Assembly (NCBI RefSeq): GCF_023278565.1
Contig: NC_064677.1
Span: 6,138,001-6,202,000 of the forward strand
Reading direction: 5' to 3'
DNA from: Colletotrichum lupini
Lineage: Eukaryota > Ascomycota > Sordariomycetes > Glomerellales > Glomerellaceae
DNA length: 64,000 bases
A program made the translations under genes and the position numbers. The notes under the pieces were generated by a model that was not told the DNA's origin, ran no database searches, and saw nothing but the letters and a program-made list of their open reading frames with translations. Below, one piece after another: positions 1 to 10,805 of the stretch (position 1 is the first letter of the stretch; each line of letters starts with the position of its first letter).

Positions 1-148
1 CCATGACTTCTCAGTCTAGCTTACTCTCAATACCACCAGCAAGCAACCATGGGTTCCAAATTTCCTACTACTAAGCTAACTCTCAAATGAGGACACGAAC
101 AAGATCGAATATATTTACGAACGTCCACCAGCTTGGTTCGGGCGTCAC

Positions 149-860
149 CTAAGGATTGATCATCCATGGATCATTCTCGTCTACCAAATTTTGTGCCGAA
201 TCCTGAACCTCTTCGAGAAAGTCCAAAGCCCCCAAAGGCTTACTTCTGTCAATATCGAAATCTGAGTAGTAGACTTCATTGGACCTGCGGTCGCCGCAGC
301 TATAAGACTTATGAAATTTAGCACCAGGCTTCAAGCAGATACCATAGTCAATGAGATAGATTTGTGTCGGGTCGTATTGATACCCGTTGTCCACGGCTTC
401 CAAAAAGTAGCCTCTGATATCTTTCTGGTTCATGAGAGACACTACCGATTCTCTACAAGAGCTGAACATCCAGTAGTAATCATATTTGAAGACCATACCG
501 CGGGTTCACGTCAACTCTGCCCGAAAATCGGGACTGGTGGTTTCGAAAGGGAAACGAGGAGGCCTTGGTATGGCCGCCTCCTTATCTTTCCAAAGCTGAT
601 AGCAGAGGAGTCTACAGTTGAAGGTCACGGCAGATGCCCATTCATCTGTTTTCTGTTGCCAAATTTGACCGGTCGTTGATGGGGCTGTTTCGTCGGCGGA
701 GCTGCTGTCCACATCTGGCGTCCCTTGTAATTTTTGACTGTCAGAGGTCTTGAACATCTTGTTCCCGGACCTTTTGTGTACGCAGTCTTTGATGGCCTAC
801 TTCAATGCCGTCTGAGACTCCTTAAACGCCAGCCAAATATTAGCATCAATGTCAGGCCTC
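149..860 (-). pseudogene. broken gene, possible C-terminal part of a 2EXR-type protein
   Basis: On the minus strand one frame stays open from about 860 to 149 except for two internal stops. One is TAG at 797-799, between the peptides SQTALK and AIKDCVHK; the other is TGA at 506-508, between DFRAELT and TRGMVFKYD. Each is one C-to-T change from a sense codon (CAG and CGA). The first is in CpA context, as RIP would leave. The C-terminal half has protein-like composition with motifs such as YLIDYGICLKPG. A 14-bp tandem duplication upstream also shifts the frame. The neighbouring retrotransposon begins at 891, and a minus-strand 2EXR N-terminus lies on its far side, so this may be the other half of that gene. 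The family assignment is inference; the stops are seen directly. Confidence 0.5.
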
Positions 861-878
861 GCCGGTCAGGCCTCGCCG
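851..878. repeat. 14-bp perfect tandem duplication
   Basis: The unit GTCAGGCCTCGCCG occurs twice head to tail. As 14 is not a multiple of three, it breaks the minus-strand reading frame. With one copy removed, the frame continues from the edge of the retrotransposon (peptide PYPARPDIDANIW) into the broken gene on the left. Confidence 0.85.
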
Positions 879-890
879 GGTAAGGGATAG

Positions 891-1116
891 TGTTAGTATA
901 CACGTAGGCAGGTCAGACCTTTCGGTCGTAACTAGGTTAATAGGTCAGTATAGGTCTATTGCGTGTGTATAAGAGGGGAAGATCGTGGGTAGAGCCCGCG
1001 GTCCCTTAGTAAGTATAGGTAGGTAGAAGGGTCTGTCTATACGGGCCTAGACTACCTACCTACTACCCCTACTTTAACTACCTAATAGGGCCCCTTTTTT
1101 ACCTCGTAATTTAATA
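891..1116. repeat. left LTR of the 7.4-kb element
   Basis: It is the same length as its right partner (226 bp) and appears to differ from it by C/T and G/A transitions. Its outer (left) ~110 bp keep CA and TG dinucleotides that the partner has lost. Its inner half is the more mutated one. Confidence 0.93.
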
Positions 1117-2040
1117 TTAGTAATCTTTTATTTTTATGATAAAAAAGGCTAAAATAGGGGCTAGGTCCCCCGTTAATAAAAATTAATAATAGAATCTATA
1201 GTTAATCCCCTATTTAAAAGTACTTAAAGCTATATATTAAAATTTTAGTATAGCTTTTATTGTAATTATTTATATAGAAATTTTAGTATCCCCTCTTTTT
1301 AATTACTTCCTAATTTTTTAATATATATAATTTATATACCTAAACTCTTTAAAAATCGTTAAATTTAGTATAGTTAAAAAAGAGTTTTTTATTAATCTAA
1401 TTATGCCCCGAATACGTACGTTTCTCTTTAAACTAAAGCCCGAGAGGTATATACGTTCGCTAAATAACTTACTACTTATAATATATTACTATTTTAATTA
1501 CGTATTACCTATCTTTTTATTTTAATTATAATAATTCCTTTATTAATAAATTATTTAAAAGACTTATTTAGTATATTTTTTATAAACCCGTTAGCTAGGT
1601 TATTATTATTATTAATTTAATAGATCTTATAGAGCTCGCGGCGTTTATATAATTACTTAAGTACTATAATATTTATTATAAGGCGCTTTTTTTTTATAAT
1701 ACTTAGCTTAACGAGGTATTTATATAATAAATATAAATTTATATAAATTATAATAAAGATCTTCAGAACGTTAAGTTATTTAGTAATAAGGTCTAGGGTA
1801 GTTAAGATAGTATAAGTAACGCTAACGCTTATAACTATTTTATAGACTTCTAATATTAGTACGCTTTAAATAATCCTTTTACTCTTTATAGAGCTATAGT
1901 AAATAATATTATTATTAATTATAAAGCTCTTATTAGTCTATTTTTTATTTATAAGGATAATAATATAACTTAGTTATAAGGTATAATTAGCGTTATTTAC
2001 GAATAACTTATTTATAAAAACGAAGAGTTTAGTTATAGTT

Positions 2041-2554
2041 TATTACGAAGGTAACTTTATTTACCTTATTATTCGCCTTATTATCAATATTACGTAAGCA
2101 AACTATATACCATATTAATCTACGATTTCTGTAGATTATTATAGGTATTGATTATGTAAGCAATACTGCTTATATAAGCTTACGTGAGCAATGGAAAGTA
2201 CTGGAAGGTAACTAAATAATCTAGAATTTACTCAAGGCGGAATTACGTACTACGATTACGTATTTACTTACGTATACGCTTATTAATTATATTATAATTA
2301 ATAAGTAATGGAATATTCTAATAAGAGGTTTTTATGCCTATATATAGGCGTGTATTTACCTACCTAGACCTTTCGTTAAGTAAGCAACTTCTCATATAGT
2401 AATTTAACTATATTACTCTCTTTACTATAAAAACCTCTTTTATATACGCTTATTTCCCCTATATTTATATATTCTTGCTTCTATATGAATATTTACTTTT
2501 TATATTTCTTATAAGAATATCCCGTATTACCTTGTTAAAGCTATACGTACTAGA
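2041..2554. mobile_element. nested solo LTR, 514 bp, target duplication TAGTT
   Basis: This block is nearly identical to 51313-51826, with equal length and mostly C/T and G/A differences. The pentamer TAGTT occurs directly before (2036-2040) and after (2555-2559), so it is an insertion into the older retrotransposon. It starts TATTACG (TGTTACG in the other copy) and ends CTAGA. A TATATATAGG box near its middle fits an LTR promoter. It retains several CA/TG dinucleotides whereas the host element has almost none, so it arrived after most of the RIP. No second LTR or interior is present. Confidence 0.85.
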
Positions 2555-5500
2555 TAGTTAGATTTAATAGTACGAATATAAGCCCTCGGTTTAAGTAATT
2601 TATTTATTATTTAATATAACGGTTTAGCATAGCGTAGTTAATAAACGACGGATTTACTTAGTATTAAGTAGTAAACGACGTATTAAAAACTATTTTTAGT
2701 TAGTAAATTAATATAATTTAAGTACCTCGAGCTTATTATTTAACGAATTATTATTTAGTATTTAATACCGAGGGGTTAACTTGCTTAAGCTTCTTTCTTT
2801 AGTTTTTTTATCTAAGTACTATATTAATACTTTTTAATAAAATAATCCCGTTATTAAAAATAAGCGGCTCGTTAGTTAATAATTATTATTTTAGTTTAGT
2901 TAGTAACTTAGCGCGCTTAAACTCGGTTTTTTTTTTTTTGCTAAAAGTCTTATTTAATAGTTTAATAATATTATTAATTTATATATTAATAATACTAAAT
3001 AATCCGCTTTTTTTTATTAAGATTAGTCAGTATAAATTAAATATAGATATTATTATTTAGAGTATTTTTAAATAATACTTATTATATATTACTTATTAAT
3101 AAGTATTAGATTTTATAAGACCGTATAGTAATTATATAATATATAAAATAGTACTTTTAGGGTATAAATAACGGATCCGAGCTAGTAATTAAATAAAAAC
3201 CTTATAATAAAGAGGTTAGCTCGATTATATATATACTTAAATAATATCTCGTAGCTAAATAACGTAGCCTTTCTAAATTAGGGTCGGGGCTAGGGCGAGG
3301 ATTAGTTATTAATTAGTTTTTTAAATTATTAACAACTACGTAAAGATCTCTTTTTTTTGTTTTTTTTTATATACTTATATAACTAAATAAGACTTTTTAA
3401 TAGGGTTAAGTCCTAAGTTCTTAATCTCGTTAATAAATCGAGATTTAAATATCCTTATATTTTTATATTTAGGGCTAAGTTAAACGAATTTAATTACCTT
3501 TCTTTTTATTAATCCTAAAAGCTCTTTATTAATAGATTTTATAAAAAGTATTCTTAGGGTAGTAATAATACCCTTATTATAGAGCTTAGTAACTAGCTTA
3601 AGATTTATCTTTTTTTTAAATATAAAATAAGTCGTAGTTATAGAAATATTACTATGGCTATATTATATTAATATTTTTCTAGTCCTCTTACTCCGTAATA
3701 AAGGGTTATTATTAACTATAATAACGATTTTATTAAGGACTTTATTTATAGTAGCGCTATTATTAATTAGCTAGTTAATTATAAGGATTAGTAAGCGGTC
3801 GATATACTTTATTATCGTAGCTAGTAGCTCGGGGTTAACCTTTTTTAAATACTAAGGTTTAATTATAGTAGCCTAGAAGCTTATTAGGCCGTAAAGTAAT
3901 TTTATTACGTAAGTAGTATTATTTATTAAAACGAGCTTAAATAGGCCTTTTTATTCTTTACTTTTTTATTAAACTTTAACGTTTAACTATAGTAGTAAAT
4001 TAATAGTATAAGAGATATTTAGTTTATTTTAAATAGCTAGTACCTCGCTTATTTACTTATTAATATAAAGTTTATAAACTTCTCTTATTATTTTTCTAAC
4101 TACTTTTATATATGAAGTAATATTTAGTAACGGTAAAGATTTATTAAAAGTATATAAAAAAGTTTTAAAAACGAGGAGTATAAGAACGAGGCTATTTAAG
4201 CTAATTATATTATTAACTATTTTAATTATAGCTTAAAGTATAGCCTCTGCGCTTATTAATAAGTACTTATTTTAAATAATATCGTATACCTTTTTAAATA
4301 CTACGTAGTATTTTTTAGCCTTATTAATATTATTATAAGCTTTAATAAGTACTTCTTTAACTTTAATAAATATAGATTTAGTAAAAGATTTAAACTTTAT
4401 AATACTAAAGTTCTTATTAATATTTATAATAATCTAGTCTAGCGGACTAAGGTAAACGTCGATTTAATATAGCTAAAGAGCTTCTTAAGTATACTTTATA
4501 ATTATATCCACAAAGAACCTTATTATTTAAAAAGAAGTAGTAATATTAATAACGTAAAGTACTAGTTAGTTAGTACTTTTATAATTTATTAAGTATATTA
4601 CGTTAATTACGACTTTATAATTAAAATTATAATTATTTTATAAAGTAAATTTAAATTAGCTAGGGGTAGTAGCGTTAAGTTAATATTATTAATAGATCTT
4701 TATAAGCTTCTCGAGGGCTACGATTTTTATATTATTATTAAATTATTAGAGTAGTTTTAGGAAATAAGGAACTAAAAAGTAGCTAAAGTGCTAATATAGG
4801 TAGCGTAATTTGCCCTCCGTTAGGTAGTTAGTAATAGCGTTTTTATTATTAAGGAGTAAAAGCTAAGGGTGTTCTTATTTATAAATAATAAGTACTATAA
4901 TATCTCTTTTAATTAATAAGTTATTAATATTATTAAAGTATATTCCTAGCTTATTTATATCCCTTAAGTAATATAAGAAAGGAGTATTAGTTAGTAAAAC
5001 GTAAAAAGTAATTTTACTAAATAAAGCACTAACGACTATAGATCTTAATAACCTTATAGGTTTATTATTACTAAATTAAATACTTACCTTACTAGTTTTA
5101 GAAATATTAAGAGTAATTTTAAGTCGTTATTATTATAATACGAGGAGTTAAGGGTAGCCCGTAGTTAAGAATTCCGTAGCGCTAGTATTAAGTATAATAT
5201 TTTAGAAGTTTTTTAACGAGTACCTCTTATTTAATAAAAAAGAGGTTATTAGTTTTATAAGCTTAGTTAACTCGTTAATAAAAATAGTATTAATAAAGTT
5301 ATACTCTATTACTTAAATAATAAGGATATTTATAAGGGTTCTGCCGCTAATAATAGTTATAAAGTATATTATTAAGATTTAAACTTCGTTTTTATAATTA
5401 TTTTTATAATTAAAGTCGAGGCTATTAAAGTATTAAATTATAGTATTATTATCGTCGTTATTATTAATAGGGACGGTTCCTTTATAAAAAATAAAGAACT

Positions 5501-8098
5501 ATAAGTATAAGCTTAGTATAAATCTCTTATTTCTTTTTTTATTATTTTTATACTTCTTATATACTTAACGTTACTTTTTTTTTAAGTACTTAGTTAATTA
5601 ATAACCGGTTTTATAATAAATAAAATACTTTTTATTAATAGTACTACGGCTACGTTAATTCCGCTTATTAAATTAGGTTTTTTTATTAGAGCTATTATAA
5701 GTATAGTCGGTTTAATAAGTAGCAGGGACCTCTTTATTATAAGTACTATTTTAAAAATATTATTATTATTTATTATAGTTACGCTCTCTTTTTATAATAT
5801 TAATCGAGGTATTAAGTTAGTAATAAATATTAATAAATATAAGTACCGGGTTAAGTATAATAAGTTTATATTTTAATATATTACTTATATAATAGAGGAG
5901 TTAGTTACTTATATTAAAAATAGATCCCTAGGTAGCTAGTACCTCGTAAAGGATTATAATATAGTTAATTAGTACTTATAGAATTTATTAGTTCGACTTA
6001 CTTAGGTTCTTATAAACTATAGAGTATTAATAAAGGTTATAAAGCTTAGTAAGGTAGTTCTAATAGCTCGTAAGTAGCTCAAAGTATTCTTAAGTCCTTT
6101 AGTATATTATATTAAAACTAAGCGGGTTAGAAGTATTACTAAGTTAGTTAAAATAAAAAGTTAATATTCTTTTTTTAAGTATATTTAAGAAAGTATTAAA
6201 ATAGTATCGTTTACTAATTCCCGCCCGTTAGTATAGTATTTTAAAAATCCGAAGCTTTTTATTAAAAATATCGTATTTCTTATTATTATACTTATTTTTA
6301 TTATTATAAAGCTTATCGAGGTTAATTAATTAGCGAGTATTAAGTATAATATCGTTTTTAGTTTTTATATTAAAGTATAGTATTTAACGGGATAGATTTC
6401 GTCATTAAGTAATAATAATTTTATTTTTTAGTTCTTTTTTTTCTTTTTTTTAAAGAGGCGGTAAGTTAGTTAGTTAATAACGAGGCTAAAGTTAAAATCT
6501 TAATTATTAAGATTAAGTAAGTTAAGGTTATATAAATTCTTTTATTATCTTTTTAGCTTATTAAATAAAATTATTAGTATTTACTAACTATAGGAGTATT
6601 AAGTAAAAGAAATAAGGATCGTAATATAATATATTAAAGTATTTAGTACGGTTATAGTAAGCTACGATCTTTTTAAAAGTCTAAATAGGGAAGTATTAAG
6701 TATTAAGGGCGCTAGTAATATCTTTTATTATTTAACTACGATCTCTAATTATTAAATTAATAATATTATTTATAAAGAAGTCTCTTAGCTTCTTAAGAAT
6801 TATATTTTTTATTTTTAAAAAGTCCTTTACTTCTTAGTTTTAAAAGTTAGTTTTAAAGTCTTTTTTTAGCTCCTTACTTATTAAGCTGTTTTAATAGTAG
6901 TATTTTATTATATAGAGGACGAAGGTATTAAGCTTTTTATTATTTATAAAAATAAGTATAATATTAAATAAGCCCTATTAAGTTAGGTTAACGTAATCTT
7001 ATTAATAAATTGGAATTAAGTATAGTTTTATAATTTAAGAGTATAAGTAGGCTAGAAGTAATATTAACTAATTATTAAACCTTTTTTACTTATTATTAAG
7101 GCCAGTAGTTATTATAATATATTTATAAAATAAGTTATATAGTAAAAGATTATTATAAAAAGTAATCGTTATATTATAATTATAATATAACGTTAGTTAG
7201 GTTAAAAGGAGTAATAAGTCGGTTATAGCGATCGTTTTAATAATAATAAGCGGGCTATTATTACTAGTTAGAAAATTCTACTCTTTTAATAAGGTATATA
7301 GATAGAAAGTTATTAAAGTTAGTAAAAGGTCGTAAAAAAAGAAAAAAAGCTTTTTATAACTATATTTTTAGGGATAAATAGAGGATTCCGTTAGTTACTA
7401 ATTAGCGATTTTTTTTAGTACTTTTCGTATTTTATTTTTATTAATTTAGTCTCGGAGCTTTTATTAAGTTAGAAAGAGGTAAATTTATTAGTAATATAAA
7501 ATAGATCCTTATTACTACTATTATTAAGATCTTTTTTTTTTTAATATTTTAAAATACTTTGCTATTAATAAGAGATTTATTATTAATATATTTATAATTT
7601 TAAAGGTCTTACTATTACTAAGCGCTAGTATATTAGTAATTATTAGATTAATCTCTTAGCGATTAATTTTTATTTATTTATTATTAGTTTAAAGTAGTGC
7701 TTAGTTATAATATATTTAAAATAAATTCCTTTACGAGCGGCTCGATTAAAAAGAAGTTAGTAATAGTAATAAGGCTAGTAGAGATAATATTAATAATAGA
7801 GGCGAGGGTAATAATAATAATAAAATAATTAATCTTTTTATAATAATCGTCTTAGTAAAAGAGATTATACGTAATAAAGCGCGCTCTTAACGGCCCGTAA
7901 TTAATTAATTAGTTATTAGTTAGTAATAATAAAAAAAAGTTAAGGTAATATAGACTAGGCCGCTTATTATTAATTAAATAAATAGAACTAAGTTAATAAA
8001 TTAAAATAATTAGCGAGGTAAGTCGAGGCTATTTTTTTTATAGTTATATCCTTACTAACTTATAGTAGAAATATATATATAATTTAATTATTAATTAG

Positions 8099-8324
8099 TA
8101 TTAGTATATACGTAAGTAGGTTAGACCTTTTAGTTATAACTAAGTTAATAGGTTAGTATAGGTCTATTACGTATGTATAGGAGGGGAAGATCGTGGGCAG
8201 AGCCCGCGGTCCCTCAGTGGGTATAGGTAGGTGGAAGGGTCCGTCTGCACGGGCCCAGACTGCCTACCTACCACCCCTACCTTAACTACCTAATAGGGCC
8301 CCTTTTCTGCCTCGTAATCCAACA
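8099..8324. repeat. right LTR of the 7.4-kb element
   Basis: This is the partner of the left LTR. Its inner ~90 bp are heavily mutated, while its outer ~140 bp keep the original CA and TG dinucleotides (for example CTCAGTGGG against CTTAGTAAG on the left). It ends in CCAACA, followed by the duplicated target GATAG. Confidence 0.93.
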
Positions 8325-8488
8325 GATAGCTTAAGGGGCATAAGGAGGGGGACCAAGCAACAAAGGAGCAGCTCAGGCATATATAGAGCGCTGGTAGTAC
8401 ACCTCGAGGGAAGGGCAGATTTCAGTAATTCATCTTTTAGACCCTAACAGCAGTTGGCCTCTGTGAGCTTCTTCCCTGTGTCGCACAC

Positions 8489-8818
8489 CTATTGACAATC
8501 AACGAAATGCATTGAAGACGTGCCATGCACCGAGAATTGTTTGCAATCCCTGGGCGTATGCTTTGAGGATTCCAAAAGTTCTGGAGATTCCCTAGCCTTT
8601 TCGACTGCATCTTGTATGGCAGCTTTCTTCTCCAAAGTTCGCGGCAGCTTGGCAAACAGTGGCTGCCCTTCAGCGTCTAGCTGGTACAGAGCTTGTTCCC
8701 AGATGAGGAAACGCAATTCAAGAGGTAGCTGTGGGAACTTGTGGAATATACCAGCTAAGTTGGCTGTCTTCAACGGTGTTGCGGCACTGCTTTGTGCTGA
8801 TTTCGGATGGGATTCCAT
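8489..8818 (-). pseudogene. 2EXR-domain protein, N-terminal fragment
   Basis: The 109-residue minus-strand frame contains FPQLPLELRFLIWEQAL at about residues 29-45. This is the hallmark opening of the fungal 2EXR domain, a family of unknown biochemical function that is expanded in filamentous fungi. Family members are usually two to four times longer and continue with a vnReSR-like segment that is missing here; the frame stops instead. Other frames downstream are open only briefly. The LTR retrotransposon starts 165 bp beyond the stop, and protein-like sequence on the same strand resumes on its other side, so the gene may have been split by the insertion and then decayed. The domain call is fairly secure; the split-gene reading is inference. 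Confidence 0.6.
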
Positions 8819-9858
8819 CTTGTGTAGTTGTTTGATTCTTTGGTGCTATTGATTTGGGGGAATGGGGGTGGATTGCGTAGTAAGTTTATGTTTTGTCGTC
8901 CTGTCTCCTTGAGAATGTAGCAGGGAAGAAAAGAGTGGTAGCAAAACAAATGGCGTAAAAAGTTTCCAGTTCTTATGCTCATCAAGTAACTTGATGATGG
9001 GTTTGGCAAAGCGGGTGGCGGGATAATGTGGTAATGTGCTGGTACCACCGAAGTCGTCCTCATAAAAGCCAGACTTTGAGCAGCATTTGGCATGCAGCAG
9101 GAGTGTTCTGATTCTTATCCGACTGATAAGCCTGTTGTAAGCTCATGTCGCTATGGGTCTGAGAGGGAATCAAGGGGTAGTGGAAATATCATGGCATAAC
9201 GTTTCAAATGCTGAACCGATTCTTCAAGTTTGGATCACTGAACACTCATCATACAAAGTGAACATATCATGATGAGGGCTACCGAGAAACGGCTTTTCCT
9301 AATAGATGTGACATAGGCCTCCTGACTTCAAGAGCTTGCAGGTGGTGATTGAAAGCCCTGTTACAAGAAGGGAGACTTTGAAACGTCCACTGAACGGGCA
9401 GTGTCAGGCTTCACCGAGGCGGACATTGCAAGAGCAAGACAACACAATTTGGGCAAACGTTTCTCTTCCAACATCGTTCGAAATTCAGGTTACCTTGCTT
9501 CCGGTATATCAATTCTTGATCAACGCAAGGTGTGCACAAAACGGTCTAACGATTATAGAGGTTGAAAGATTATTAGGCTTATCGATGCTGCTGGGCAACG
9601 ACATGTTATTGAATCATGATATGTGACAGTGAAAACCTCGATTTTGTTAGGGGTCTGCTCCACCACGTGCCATCACAGGCGTTCGACTGACATCGGACGG
9701 TGGGCAGATAATGCAGGTTCACATGTAAAGCAATCGACCGACAAGTCGGTCAGGCCGTAGGTATTTGCTGTCGCGAATCCTAGCAGCCATGAGAGCGGCT
9801 TCCCGTAGCGTTGAATCACCTTCCTGTCAATCTGACAGCAACTTCAATTAGACATAGA

Positions 9859-10805
9859 TTAAAGTGTTTTGATGCCAGTTATAGCCCCCTCCGCGCTTAC
9901 ATGTGAGCCGAGATCAAAGACCTCGTGTCCGACATCAGTATCCATGATTTGTTTCCAGTACATGATCTTGCCCAGGTGGCAGAAGCCAGCAGATGAGATC
10001 TGTCCAAAGACGCGTCGGATTCGCAAGAAAGAAAAGCACCATCCGAAGTTTCTAGTCGAGGGCGACAAAAGATCCATGGTCTTGGACGGTCCGGGCTCAG
10101 TCTGGCCATGGCGTGATCGTCTCAACTCGTCCCGGCGGCAATCTCTGATCCTCCCCTCCGAAAGCAATGACTGATAGCTGTTCGGGCCGTCTACGCAAAT
10201 CTTCTGACAGTTGTATGTTCGAGAATCACGTGCAATGTTTGAGAGAGTGCTGCATAGTAGCGCGTTGTCCGTGGATCTGCCGCAGATTCTGAAACAAACC
10301 CTTTTCAAAGGTCCACCTGTCATGGTTTGAACCTTTTCCATTCCAGCCCTTTGATCAGACAAGTTGAGATTTCCATGACACAGGATTGCTCCTCTGTGAA
10401 CTTTCAACTTTGACTCGAGTTCTCTCAGAAAGTTTGCTTTCCGTCGGCAGAGGGGAGGCATTTACTGCCCACCCCGTAAAGTTGGCTGGTGGACGTGTCT
10501 AAGCCGAACTGTTGGGGCGGTGTTTCTGAGTTCAACTGAGCTGGTTTTGTTTGATGTGATGGGGTTTCGGGACACGGCACACCCCTGCCATGGTTACGGG
10601 TCCCTAGATTTGGAAATACGGGCATTGTAGCCTTGCAGCGCACACACACGGACTCGGATTCACCTTGCTTACGTTGCCTTGTTGAGTCTGGATTGAAGGT
10701 TGATCTGTCTAAAGTTCGAGCATCGGCTTCCCAAAGTTGTCGATACCGCCCCCTCACGATATCAGTCCAGTCGTCTAGTGACGTGAAAACCTTAAATAGG
10801 TTCAA
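9859..10805 (-). CDS. possible hypothetical protein, unrecognised
   Basis: Two minus-strand frames meet here. The upstream one (10805 downward) begins MNLFKVFTSLDDWTDIV and looks protein-like for about 45 residues. A possible 5' splice site GTAAGC follows, and TAG acceptors lie further down. The downstream frame (10461-9859, 200 residues) has no known motif but is open and non-repetitive. I could not join the two in one clean splice model. It may be an orphan gene, a decayed gene or chance. No function is proposed. Confidence 0.25.

Larger units (their letters stand above)
891..8324. mobile_element. RIP-destroyed LTR retrotransposon, 7.4 kb, target duplication GATAG
   Basis: Direct 226-bp repeats bound this element at 891-1116 and 8099-8324. 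They start TGTTAG (TATTAG in the right copy) and end CCAACA (TTAATA in the left copy), so the original ends were TG..CA. The host pentamer GATAG flanks both sides (886-890 and 8325-8329), which proves the insertion boundaries. The interior is very AT-rich, nearly devoid of CA and TG, and has no usable reading frame. Gag and pol cannot be recognised by eye, so superfamily and orientation are open. The 18 nt just inside the right LTR resemble the matching position of the copia element at the window's right end, hinting at a related family. A 514-bp solo LTR of another family is nested at 2041-2554. Confidence 0.93.
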
